A DNA stretch of 51,715 bases from Bacillota bacterium (GCA_023411225.1 JAEYPA010000120.1:1-51715), one strand, 5' to 3'. Shown: positions 7,251-14,705, numbered from the stretch's first letter. The notes: a model not told the origin generated them from the letters alone. A program made the numbers and translations.

Positions 7251-7277
7251 AAAGGCCGGAGACTGTCTCCAGCCTTT
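7251..7277. terminator. Bidirectional hairpin after the repressor gene
   Basis: AAAGGC...GCCTTT with an inner GGAGAC/GTCTCC stem lies between the repressor stop (7247) and the convergent stop of the first micro-ORF (7286). Short T-rich stretches flank it. It closely resembles the hairpin at 7559-7587. Confidence 0.6.
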
Positions 7278-7285
7278 CACTTTTC

Positions 7286-7387
7286 TTAATGATTTAAATA
7301 CTCTTTAAGGAAGTAGTATATACCCTCTAGTTGTTCATTTGTTGCCATATGTATCCAGTATATTATTTTACGCTTGTGTCCGTTCAT
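7286..7387 (-). CDS. 33-residue micro-protein 1 (paralogue of micro-protein 2)
   Basis: ATG 7387 follows AAAGGAG by 6-7 nt. The C-terminal half, NEQLEGIYYFLKEYLNH, matches the second micro-ORF (DKQLKKIYYFIKGFLNNK) in sequence and total length (33 residues). This Q-L-x2-I-Y-Y-F-hydrophobic-K signature recurs at the ends of small phage regulatory proteins. It lies opposite to the repressor and recombinase genes. The function is unknown. Confidence 0.6.
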   Translation of the reverse strand: MNGHKRKIIYWIHMATNEQLEGIYYFLKEYLNH

Positions 7388-7558
7388 TTGATTCTCCTTT
7401 CATATGTTTTACTTTAATAAGTAAATAATTCCTTTATAATTTCATTTTCTTACAGTGTATTATCGTTTGTCCATACCTTATTTTATTTTTTTTTTATATA
7501 ATTTTATATATAATATAACTACTAAGATGTTAGCCATTACAGAAGATAACGATGTCAC

Positions 7559-7587
7559 AAAAGGCCAGAGATAATCTCCAGCCTTTT
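7559..7587. terminator. Hairpin after micro-ORF 2
   Basis: AAAAGGC...GCCTTTT with an inner GAGA/TCTC stem lies 4 nt beyond the stop of the micro-ORF at 7591. It is the counterpart of 7251-7277: sequence and position relative to the micro-ORF are conserved between the two copies. Confidence 0.6.
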
Positions 7588-7590
7588 ATT

Positions 7591-7692
7591 TTACTTATTA
7601 TTTAGAAACCCTTTTATGAAGTAGTATATTTTTTTCAGTTGTTTATCCGAAGTACCCTGTAGCAATTCAAATATTAATTGTTTATAGTCCAC
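7591..7692 (-). CDS. 33-residue micro-protein 2, behind an SOS-type promoter
   Basis: GTG 7692 follows a consensus AGGAGG by 8 nt. The sequence ends in KQLKKIYYFIKGFLNNK, paralogous to micro-protein 1. A perfect TTGACA-17-TATAAT promoter lies about 44 nt upstream with a LexA-like box in its spacer, so expression is predicted to follow DNA damage. A small SOS-induced phage protein beside a non-cleavable repressor and a serine recombinase could be an antirepressor or excision factor. That is speculation from context; only the gene structure and promoter are seen. Confidence 0.65.
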   Translation of the reverse strand: MDYKQLIFELLQGTSDKQLKKIYYFIKGFLNNK

Positions 7693-7725
7693 TTTATGTA
7701 CCTCCTGGAGCACTATCTAAAGTAG

Positions 7726-7744
7726 CGATATAATTATTATATCG
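7726..7744. repeat. 19-bp perfect palindrome over the -10 of the micro-ORF 2 promoter
   Basis: CGATATAAT-T-ATTATATCG is a perfect inverted repeat that includes the TATAAT element on the minus strand and abuts the LexA-like box. It may be an additional operator. Confidence 0.55.
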
Positions 7745-7764
7745 AACGTATGTTCTTATGTCAA
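7736..7764 (-). promoter_or_regulatory. Consensus sigma-A promoter of micro-ORF 2
   Basis: TTGACA (7764-7759) and TATAAT (7741-7736) are both perfect and are spaced by exactly 17 bp. The predicted transcript starts near 7729, giving a leader of about 36 nt to GTG 7692. Confidence 0.8.
7743..7756. promoter_or_regulatory. LexA (SOS) box
   Basis: CGAACGTATGTTCT matches the Gram-positive LexA consensus CGAACRNRYGTTYC at all but the last position. It lies inside the 17-bp spacer of the micro-ORF 2 promoter, the ideal place for repression. The recombinase start is about 80 bp away on the other side, so an effect on that gene is possible but less direct. Confidence 0.75.
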
Positions 7765-7833
7765 TCACGCACTGTACATTAAATTGTATACCTTGCGTTA
7801 AGATTATTAATATTAATATAAAGGAGCGATATT

Positions 7834-9300
7834 ATGAAATCCGGAGCATTGTATATTAGAGTTTCTACTGATAAACAAGAGGAGCTTTCTCCTGATGCCC
7901 AGAAGCGTCTTTTATTAGACTATGCACAAAAGAATGATATTGTCATTAGTGAAGATTACATATTTTTAGAAAATGGTATATCCGGCAAGAAAGCTGACAA
8001 GAGACCTCAGTTTCAAAAGATGATCGGCTTTGCCAAATCTAAGGAACATCCAATTGATGTAATCTTAGTTTGGAAGTATAGCCGGTTCGCTCGTAATCAA
8101 GAAGAGAGTATTGTATACAAATCCCTCCTTGGCAAGAATAATGTAGACGTAGTCAGTGTGTCCGAACCTTTGATAGAAGGTCCATTTGGATCTCTTATAG
8201 AACGTATCATTGAGTGGATGGATGAGTATTACTCTATTAGATTGTCTGGTGAAGTCATAAGAGGTATGACCGAGAATGCATTAAAGGGCGGGTACAATGC
8301 TGCTCCACCTTTAGGGTATGATGCTGTAAAGAATGGTGTCCCTGTTATTAATGAGGATCAAGCTGCAGTTGTAAGATACATATTTGATCAGTACGTAAAT
8401 AAACAGCAAAAGCTTGTTGATATAGCCAGGTTATTAAATGATAGAGATATCTCTACTAAGCGTGGTAGCCGGTTTGAAATGCGAACTATTAAGTATATCA
8501 TTAATAATCCCTTTTACATTGGAAAAATCCGATGGAATCGGCAGCATCACGAGAGCCACACAATCAGAAGTGAGGAAGAGTGGATCATACGAGACGGGCA
8601 GCATCAACCTATTATTTCTACAGAATTATTCGAACAAGCTAATGATAGATGTAAAAGAGAATGCAAGAAGTTAGACCATCGTAGGGCGCAATCTTCCTGC
8701 AAGCATTGGCTTTCTGGCACACTTAAATGTTCTGAGTGTGGCCGTAGTTTAGTACACAGTATATCCAGGAGGGGCAACTATGAGTATTTATATTTCCAGT
8801 GTTATGCTTATTTAAAGGGACTTTGTGAAAAGTCTCACTTTATACCGGAAGCAAAAATAACCTCTTCTGTAATAGATGGATTAAAAAAAGTGCTTTTAAG
8901 TGACCAGATTGACTATGAATTAATTCCTAATAAAGCTGAAAATGATGTTAATACGGAAGTACTTTTAAAAAGATTAGACAAATTATTATTTAAAGAGGCT
9001 AGAATAAAAGCTGCGTATATAGATGGAATCGATACTCTGGAAGAGTACAAGAAGAATAAATCTCTTTTGCAAACAGAGAAGATATCTATAGAGGATGCTA
9101 TTAGCAGTAAAGAAGTAAAACCAGTGAAAACTCAGGCTACTGATCAGTTAATGATTAATAAGATAGCAGATCTTATAAGAGTACTTGAATCATCAGCTGA
9201 TTATACTGTAAAAGGCAATGCTTTACGAGATACCTGTGAAAAAATAGTATATGATAAAGAGATCGATACACTACAGTTTTACTTTTATTATGTAATATAA
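7834..9300 (+). CDS. Large serine recombinase (element integrase/excisase)
   Basis: 488 residues, with AAAGGAG 7 nt before the ATG. The resolvase domain (1-150) has the catalytic serine S11 in YIRVSTDKQ and the arginine region WKYSRFARN. The recombinase domain follows (about 155-260, with GGYNAAPPLGYD). A zinc ribbon comes next (CSECGRSL ... FQCYAYLKGLC), then a short coiled-coil C-terminal domain. The size is close to SpoIVCA, the B. subtilis skin-element recombinase. It catalyses site-specific integration, and excision with a directionality factor. The stop lies about 20 bp from the point where the host cotJC gene is broken, as expected for an element end. Confidence 0.93.
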   Translation: MKSGALYIRVSTDKQEELSPDAQKRLLLDYAQKNDIVISEDYIFLENGISGKKADKRPQFQKMIGFAKSKEHPIDVILVWKYSRFARNQEESIVYKSLLGKNNVDVVSVSEPLIEGPFGSLIERIIEWMDEYYSIRLSGEVIRGMTENALKGGYNAAPPLGYDAVKNGVPVINEDQAAVVRYIFDQYVNKQQKLVDIARLLNDRDISTKRGSRFEMRTIKYIINNPFYIGKIRWNRQHHESHTIRSEEEWIIRDGQHQPIISTELFEQANDRCKRECKKLDHRRAQSSCKHWLSGTLKCSECGRSLVHSISRRGNYEYLYFQCYAYLKGLCEKSHFIPEAKITSSVIDGLKKVLLSDQIDYELIPNKAENDVNTEVLLKRLDKLLFKEARIKAAYIDGIDTLEEYKKNKSLLQTEKISIEDAISSKEVKPVKTQATDQLMINKIADLIRVLESSADYTVKGNALRDTCEKIVYDKEIDTLQFYFYYVI

Positions 9301-9335
9301 TATTGTATGTATGTTGCAGTAATCTGGTCCACCAA
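9301..9335. other. Element/chromosome junction (att site) inside cotJC
   Basis: The cotJC reading frame is recognisable down to codons for Gly-Gly-Pro-Asp (9333-9322, minus strand) and loses all resemblance immediately beyond, about 20 bp from the recombinase stop. The crossover core should therefore lie at roughly 9320-9333. The exact core needs the other end of the element, which is outside the window. Confidence 0.75.
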
Positions 9336-9420
9336 ATTGGCTCATAATTACCTGAGCTGCCTTCAGGTTGCACTTAGAAATGTTAACTGGATACTGCAAT
9401 CTTTTTTCATAATTCCACAT
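9322..9420 (-). pseudogene. cotJC: cotJC, 5' fragment interrupted by the element
   Basis: ATG 9420 lies 3 bp after the cotJB stop with AAAGGTGG upstream. It opens MWNYEKRLQYPVNISKCNLK and continues AAQVIMSQFGGPD, the characteristic N-terminus of the spore-coat manganese catalase CotJC. After about 33 codons the match stops, and the frame runs into element DNA to a TAG at 9271-9273, giving a 49-residue hybrid. CotJC is normally about 190 residues, so the gene is inactive unless the element excises. The missing 3' part should lie beyond the left end of the element. Confidence 0.88.
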
Positions 9421-9423
9421 TTA

Positions 9424-9681
9424 CTATTTACCACCTTTCCAAGGCCAAGGCTCCTCTGTCCAAGTCCAATAACAATCATTTTCTACTTCTGTCATCAACA
9501 ATGGTCCATATTTCTTAGAATATTCATTCATTGCCTTTTCTCTTAAATCTTTATATTTATTGTAGTAGAGCATTGCGTCTTTGTCACATGGATGTGTATT
9601 AAGGTATAGACCTACATCCAATACAGCAAAGCTCACTTCAGATATAAACTGTAATAAGTTGTCTTTTTCACATCTATTCAT
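9424..9681 (-). CDS. cotJB: Spore coat protein CotJB
   Basis: 85 residues from ATG 9681, with GAGGTG upstream; the longer frame to 9708 overlaps cotJA and is less likely. LLQFISEVSFAVLDVGLYLN, the segment THPCDKDAMLYYNKY and the C-terminal WTWTEEPWPWKGG are diagnostic of CotJB. In the Bacillus cotJABC operon this is a small coat component needed with CotJA and CotJC in the inner coat. Order and spacing here are cotJA-cotJB-cotJC, with cotJC broken. Confidence 0.92.
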   Translation of the reverse strand: MNRCEKDNLLQFISEVSFAVLDVGLYLNTHPCDKDAMLYYNKYKDLREKAMNEYSKKYGPLLMTEVENDCYWTWTEEPWPWKGGK

Positions 9682-9689
9682 AGGGCACC

Positions 9690-9971
9690 TCACATTCTTG
9701 AACCACACTTAGTCCACCATGGTTTTACCAGTTCAGGAAAAATGGTTCCATGTGCTAAGCCTGCTTCACCTGTAAATACGTCTCCCCATTGCTGCCAAGG
9801 TACATAAGCCATTGCAATCGGCATACAATCTACCGGTGCATCCATAGTATTTGGACATTCCACTACATTTTTTTGACAATTGCCGCAGGAAGTTCTTGCT
9901 TCTTTGCAATGGTACTTGCTTCCCAACGTACAATTATAGCCTCTATTGTGTCTACAATTTCTTTGATCCAT
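9690..9971 (-). CDS. cotJA: Spore coat associated protein CotJA
   Basis: 93 residues. MAYVPWQQWGDVFTGEAGLA followed by HGTIFPELVKPW is the CotJA signature. The N-terminal 40 residues are extended and cysteine-rich (eight Cys, including CGNCQKNVVEC), longer than Bacillus CotJA but common in Clostridia. The start ATG 9971 is preceded by AAAGGA. A candidate mother-cell promoter lies at 10011-10036. Confidence 0.9.
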   Translation of the reverse strand: MDQRNCRHNRGYNCTLGSKYHCKEARTSCGNCQKNVVECPNTMDAPVDCMPIAMAYVPWQQWGDVFTGEAGLAHGTIFPELVKPWWTKCGSRM

Positions 9972-10010
9972 ATATCATAGATTCCTTTCAAAGTTTCTTT
10001 CCCGCAATAC

Positions 10011-10036
10011 ATTGTATGTCTTGAAAATATGGATGT
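10011..10036 (-). promoter_or_regulatory. Candidate mother-cell (sigma-E/sigma-K) promoter of cotJ
   Basis: On the minus strand CATACAAT (10018-10011) matches the -10 of sigma-E (CATACAnT) and also CATAnnnT of sigma-K. An AC dinucleotide 16 bp upstream (in GCACAT) fits sigma-K. The start point would be about 30-35 nt before ATG 9971. A second CATACATT occurs at 10101-10094. The -35 match for sigma-E is poor. Confidence 0.4.
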
Positions 10037-10062
10037 GCTTGTACGTTTTACCAATCTCATTG

Positions 10063-10091
10063 TTGCGAAGCTTTTCAAAAGCGTGTATAAT
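10063..10091 (+). promoter_or_regulatory. Promoter of the 129-residue unknown gene
   Basis: TTGCGA (10063-10068) and perfect TATAAT (10086-10091) are spaced by 17 bp, about 66 bp before ATG 10157. Confidence 0.5.
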
Positions 10092-10156
10092 CAAATGTAT
10101 GTGGATTAATTATCTCACAAATATATTTATCATGATGAAAGTGGAGGGGGATACAT

Positions 10157-10546
10157 ATGTTACTACGCCCAAAGGAAATCTATATCGAACGGGATTACAA
10201 TAATACCAAAGATTTATATTATGTTGCCTACAATAGTTTCTATCGCGACCATAAGGCCTTGTTCCATGTCATGAAATTACAACAGGACTATATTTGCAGA
10301 CCTTCCTTTAAAAAGAAGTCTATATGTGTATTATTTTTTTATACCGATGTCACTCGTGAAGTAATGGATCAACTCTTAGAACAGCTAGAACAATGTAAGG
10401 ATCACACCGAAAAGGTTGCGATTGTTGGCGTACCCGTTAATGCATGGGCATGGTTTAGACTTATGGCCAAGCGCAAGAATTCAAACTTAGCACCTTATCA
10501 ATTCTTCTTCAGCTCAAAAGCAGCAATGGATTGGTTACGGAAGTAA
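10157..10546 (+). CDS. Conserved-looking cytosolic protein of unknown function
   Basis: 129 residues with GGAGGGGG upstream, its own promoter and a strong hairpin after the stop. The sequence alternates strands and helices (SICVLFFYTDVTREVMDQLL, KVAIVGVPVNAWAWFRLMA), with no signal peptide or membrane helix. The alpha/beta pattern and length are reminiscent of STAS-like or SpoIIAA-like folds, but no conserved motif proves it. It is a single-gene unit divergent from the cotJ operon. Confidence 0.7.
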   Translation: MLLRPKEIYIERDYNNTKDLYYVAYNSFYRDHKALFHVMKLQQDYICRPSFKKKSICVLFFYTDVTREVMDQLLEQLEQCKDHTEKVAIVGVPVNAWAWFRLMAKRKNSNLAPYQFFFSSKAAMDWLRK

Positions 10547-10558
10547 TAAATAAATATT

Positions 10559-10592
10559 AAACAGAGAGTTTTGCAAGCAAAACTCTCTGTTT
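10559..10592. terminator. Strong inverted repeat after the unknown gene
   Basis: AAACAGAGAGTTTTGC is followed after 2 bases by its full complement, giving a 14-16 bp stem about 12 bp past the stop at 10546. There is little T-tract beyond the stem. Confidence 0.6.
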
Positions 10593-10847
10593 GGAATGAG
10601 ATGCACTAGCAACATTTTCTCCGTTGCAGTGTAATTTGAGGCTTCCTATTACTTAGGAAGCCTTTTTAGTATATATTCTTTGGTTATAGATAATACTTTT
10701 TTACTATATCTTTAATTATATCATATCATTGGTTATATTATCAAATATAACCAATTCCTGGTTGGTAATATATCCCTTATATTGCTACAATTGTAGTCTA
10801 TAGACTTCTCTATTCATTTATTATAGGCCAAGTTAAATTGGTTGGTA
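10593..10847. other. Intergenic region with two further inverted repeats
   Basis: No coding potential is seen. A classic terminator lies at 10639-10667 (GGCTTCCTA/TAGGAAGCC, then TTTTT, plus strand). A separate inverted repeat occupies 10728-10755 (ATTGGTTATAT ... ATATAACCAAT), with more TTGGTTATA-like words nearby, possibly an old repeat element or a terminator for the leftward GNAT gene. Confidence 0.55.
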
Positions 10848-11360
10848 TCAGCTATTTTGTATGTTCCATCTATAATAAGATCGCAAATCTGTCTTATGAA
10901 CACAAATCCCTTCATTTTTTAAAATGACTTTCTCACTTGGGTAATTATAATTATAGATTGTCACTAGTAATCCCGGTAATTCTAACCTTCTAGCTTCCTG
11001 CAATAAAAAACCCAATAGAATGGTTCCATAACCATTGTTACGTTGTTTAGGTGTAATACTGTAGGAAAGGCTCCCACCGTATTGCTCCAAGGCAGGAGTG
11101 AGCCTATGGCGAAGCTTACCAATCCCTATGGGTATCTCATTTAATATGAACCAATAGATGCTCTCTTTTACCATACCTTCCTCCAGATTGATTCCTCTTT
11201 CTATCTCAATTCGTCGAAAAAGCCATTTCTTATATTCTTTATAAGAAAGCCCATTCGCTTCATTGTAAAACCCATTTTCATGAGCAGGAATCCTTTGTAA
11301 AAGCCGATAGACCATATGTCCATCCTCTGTTGATAATGGCCGTAATTCAAGTCCTGGCAT
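10848..11360 (-). CDS. GNAT-family N-acetyltransferase
   Basis: 170 residues from ATG 11360, which has AAAGGAG 8 nt upstream; an upstream ATG at 11393 lacks a site. The acetyl-CoA binding segment is seen in GGSLSYSITPKQRNNGYGTI (the R/Q-x-x-G-x-G/A type), with the following helix LLGFLLQEARRLELPGLLVT and an N-x2-S/N region (YNYNYPSEKVILKNEG) typical of GNAT motif B. The substrate is unknown. The gene follows the FtsX permease gene with a 36-bp gap. Confidence 0.8.
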   Translation of the reverse strand: MPGLELRPLSTEDGHMVYRLLQRIPAHENGFYNEANGLSYKEYKKWLFRRIEIERGINLEEGMVKESIYWFILNEIPIGIGKLRHRLTPALEQYGGSLSYSITPKQRNNGYGTILLGFLLQEARRLELPGLLVTIYNYNYPSEKVILKNEGICVHKTDLRSYYRWNIQNS

Positions 11361-11395
11361 ACATCGATCTCCTTTCTCCGCTTCATAACTCAACT

Positions 11396-13870
11396 CTACT
11401 CCACACTCTTTAAGGATTCCACCATATCTATCTTCTTCAAATGAAAATACATCACAAAGTTTACAAATGTAGAAAATAATATTGTCATGACAAATCCGTA
11501 TACATAACTAAGAGGTTTTATTGTACGACCAAACATCATAATGTCAACCTCTACAGTTTTTACAACATAACTATGTAAAATCATACCTAGGAAAATACCT
11601 ACAATCGACCCTAAAAGCGTTAGTAAAACATTTTCTCGATACACATAGGATGCTACCTCTCCATCATAAAACCCTAATAGCTTTATAGTTGCCAACTCTC
11701 GTTTTCTCTCTGTAATATTAATATTGTTGAGATTATAAAGAACCACAAATGCCAAAAAGCCTGCGGAAACGATAAGTACCCATACAATAATATTAAAATG
11801 ACTCATTAAATCCGTCAGCTTTTGATTAAACTCTGTTATGAATCTTACTCCACTACAGCCCTTTGTTGCAATAAGAGTAGCTCCAAGATTTGATTCATCA
11901 TCCTTCGACTGACTATTAGTTAACACTAGAATATCTGTCATTGGAGGAGTGCTATGAAATAATTCCTGGTAGGTTCCTACTGACATGAATACATAATTAT
12001 AAAGATAATTCTCAATTATACATGAAATCTCTATTGTCCTCGTATCAGTCTCACTCAACTTAAGGTCGATTGTATCACCTGTAGATAATCCTAAGGTAGA
12101 GGCTAGTTTTTCTGAAATGGCAACACCTGTGGTTGGAAATTCAAAATGCTTTTTTGTCTTTCGATTACGAAGTTCAATATACCGTCTTATGTCCTCTATC
12201 TTTTCCGGCACATATAAAACAGCTGTCTTCTTATTTTTATCATTGACTACTTCTATGGATTTATTATAGACTTGAAGATAACTGTCTACTGTTGTTTGTT
12301 TCTCCAGAAGAGACAACAGCTCCTGCTGCTCCTCCTTAGTAATCGAATTCGTAAGCTGAACATCCAGGTTATACTTGAAAATTTCCTTATATTGATATTT
12401 AACAATATCAAAGATAGAGTCACGCAAACCAAAGCCTACAATGAGCAGAGCCATACATCCACCTATGCCAAATATTGTCATAAAAAATCGTTTTTTATAA
12501 CGTAAAAGATTACGGATTGTAGATTTTTTTGTAAAGTTAAGCCTTTTCCATATAAATGCAATCCTCTCTATCAAAACACGTTTCCCTGCCCTGGGTGACA
12601 CAGGACGCATTAATTCGGCTGGCCTTTCCATTAACACCTTGTAGGAAGCTGCTATAGCTGCCAAAGTAGTACATGCTACCGAAAGCGACACTGCCACTAT
12701 TGCTGGTTGTAACTGCCAAGGAGTAAAATATTCTGGTAGCCCAACATACATCATTCCATAGGCTGTAATAATAATAAAGGGGAATAGTTTCTCCCCAACC
12801 ATTACGCCAATAAAACCTCCAAAAAGCGTAGCTAGAAGGGCATATAGAAGATATTTGGCCGTAATGGAACCACTACTATAACCTAGCGCTTTCAAAGTCC
12901 CTATCTGCATTCTCTGCTCTTCTACCATTCTTGTCATGGTAGTAAGACTGACCAAGGAAGCTACAATAAAGAATATTAGTGGAAATACATTGCCAAGTGC
13001 TCCTATTCTGCTTGTATCCTGCCCATACTCCACATAGGTTTCTAAGGAATTACGATCCAATACATACCAACTGGCATCTTTGATACTAGCTAAGGATCCT
13101 TGATCTGTCAATCCAGTAAAAGTGGTAAAACCCGCCAGCAAGCCTGCTTTTCTCTTATCCAGCTGTTTCTCTGCGATATCCTCAATTCTATCTTTGACTT
13201 CATTGACTTTATCCTCGTATTCCTCACTATACGACATTAACTCCTTTGCCCCTGCTACGTGAATATGAATCTCTGAATATACATCACCTTTAAAAGAAGA
13301 CATAGGTACCACCACGAATGCATTTACTTTACCATTTCCAATGGAGCAGGTACCCCTATCCCAGCTTAAATACCAACTACTATTACCTATTCCTACAATA
13401 GTGAGCCTTTCACCATTGGAGAATGAAAGGGTATCACCCAAATTTAGCCCTTGTTCTTCAGCAAACGTTTGATCAAGCAAGCATTCTCCCTCATTTTCAG
13501 GATATTTACCTTTTTCTACAACAAAATCATCCATCCCTTTTTCTGTCGCAATTTTCCGCATATTATATTCCAAACCATCACTACGACTGGATAACTCCTC
13601 CGTCATATAGACCGCAGCTCTTTCTACCCCATCAATTGCTGATATAGCATCTAAATCCGATTTTGTCAGACCTAGAGTAGAGATTACACGAACGTCCATC
13701 ATATTACTTTCATCATAAAAACGATCTGCAGAATATCTCATATCCGGCTCTGAACTTCGTACTCCAGAAAAAAAAGCGGCACCTAAGGCAACAATGAAAA
13801 ATATGGAGATAAATCTGCTTTTACTCTTTTTAATTTCTCGAAAAAATTCTTTTCTCAATGCTTCTTTCAT
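11396..13870 (-). CDS. ABC transporter permease with duplicated FtsX domains
   Basis: 824 residues. An N-terminal anchor (ISIFFIVALGAAFFSGV, about 20-36) is followed by a large extracytoplasmic MacB_PCD-like region. Then come a three-helix FtsX domain (about 290-410), a second anchor (MTIFGIGGCMALLIVGFGL), another extracytoplasmic region and a C-terminal FtsX domain (about 690-815). This layout is that of lipoprotein/peptide exporters and antimicrobial-peptide ABC systems. It pairs with the ATPase gene 11 bp upstream. Confidence 0.9.
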   Translation of the reverse strand: MKEALRKEFFREIKKSKSRFISIFFIVALGAAFFSGVRSSEPDMRYSADRFYDESNMMDVRVISTLGLTKSDLDAISAIDGVERAAVYMTEELSSRSDGLEYNMRKIATEKGMDDFVVEKGKYPENEGECLLDQTFAEEQGLNLGDTLSFSNGERLTIVGIGNSSWYLSWDRGTCSIGNGKVNAFVVVPMSSFKGDVYSEIHIHVAGAKELMSYSEEYEDKVNEVKDRIEDIAEKQLDKRKAGLLAGFTTFTGLTDQGSLASIKDASWYVLDRNSLETYVEYGQDTSRIGALGNVFPLIFFIVASLVSLTTMTRMVEEQRMQIGTLKALGYSSGSITAKYLLYALLATLFGGFIGVMVGEKLFPFIIITAYGMMYVGLPEYFTPWQLQPAIVAVSLSVACTTLAAIAASYKVLMERPAELMRPVSPRAGKRVLIERIAFIWKRLNFTKKSTIRNLLRYKKRFFMTIFGIGGCMALLIVGFGLRDSIFDIVKYQYKEIFKYNLDVQLTNSITKEEQQELLSLLEKQTTVDSYLQVYNKSIEVVNDKNKKTAVLYVPEKIEDIRRYIELRNRKTKKHFEFPTTGVAISEKLASTLGLSTGDTIDLKLSETDTRTIEISCIIENYLYNYVFMSVGTYQELFHSTPPMTDILVLTNSQSKDDESNLGATLIATKGCSGVRFITEFNQKLTDLMSHFNIIVWVLIVSAGFLAFVVLYNLNNINITERKRELATIKLLGFYDGEVASYVYRENVLLTLLGSIVGIFLGMILHSYVVKTVEVDIMMFGRTIKPLSYVYGFVMTILFSTFVNFVMYFHLKKIDMVESLKSVE

Positions 13871-13881
13871 TCAGTCACCTC

Positions 13882-14586
13882 TTACCATTCAATATCTTCC
13901 ACAGAGGTTGGATTTTTATTTACCTTTTGAGATTTTACTCTCCCATTTTTTATTGAGATAATGCGGTCTGCCATAGGCGTAATTGCTTGATTATGAGTAA
14001 TTACTACCACGGTCATACCCTTTTGCCTGCAGGTATCCTGCAATAGCTTTAGGATAGCCTTGCCTGTAACATAATCCAAGGCTCCGGTTGGCTCATCACA
14101 TAATAACATCTTTGGATTTTTAGCTAATGCTCTGGCAATTGAAACTCTCTGTTGCTCTCCACCGGATAACTGAGCTGGAAAGTTCTTCTTACGATCCGAT
14201 AACCCTACTTCCTCTAATACCTGGTCAGCATCTAAAGGAACCTTACATATCTGGGCTGCTAATTCCACATTTTCAAGAGCTGTAAGATTCTGCATCAGAT
14301 TATAAAACTGAAAGACAAATCCAATATCCTCTCTTCGGTATCGAATCAATTGCTTACCTTTTAAGTCAGAAACCACAGTATCATCTACAATTACCTTTCC
14401 TGCAGTGGCAGTATCCATTCCACCTAATATATTTAGGACGGTGGTCTTTCCAGCACCACTTGGTCCTACAATAACCACAAATTCACCTTTTTCTATGGAG
14501 AAAGATGCTCCTGCCAAAGCATCAATTGTGACCTCCCCCATGTGATACTGTTTTGTAACATTTTCTAAACTAATATATGATGACAT
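13882..14586 (-). CDS. ABC transporter ATPase, MacB/LolD type
   Basis: 234 residues with Walker A GPSGAGKTT (about 41-49), Q-loop VFQFYNLM, signature LSGGEQQRVSIARAL, Walker B MLLCDEPTGALD and the switch histidine in VVVITHN. It energises the FtsX-type permease encoded next. ATG 14586 follows AGGAG. A promoter lies at 14706-14734, leaving a leader of about 110 nt. Confidence 0.93.
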   Translation of the reverse strand: MSSYISLENVTKQYHMGEVTIDALAGASFSIEKGEFVVIVGPSGAGKTTVLNILGGMDTATAGKVIVDDTVVSDLKGKQLIRYRREDIGFVFQFYNLMQNLTALENVELAAQICKVPLDADQVLEEVGLSDRKKNFPAQLSGGEQQRVSIARALAKNPKMLLCDEPTGALDYVTGKAILKLLQDTCRQKGMTVVVITHNQAITPMADRIISIKNGRVKSQKVNKNPTSVEDIEW

Positions 14587-14705
14587 AATCTATTCTCCTA
14601 TCTATGTAATAAACTAAATCAAAATGTGTGAAGATACCTGTCACAATTAAAATCAAGCCCATAGTACTTTTCAAGGATAGTTTATCTGTAAGAATTCCTT
14701 ACTCT

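Noticed and set aside
7251..7587. Repeated hairpins as a CRISPR-like array
   Set aside because: Only two copies exist, about 305 bp apart, each tied to a micro-ORF stop. They are terminators, not spaced repeats.
9301..9335. tRNA gene as integration site
   Set aside because: No tRNA structure is present. The element boundary falls within the cotJC coding sequence.
9173..9373. 66-codon minus-strand ORF across the element junction
   Set aside because: It is in a different frame from cotJC, with no RBS and no protein character. The cotJC frame (start 9420) explains the junction better.
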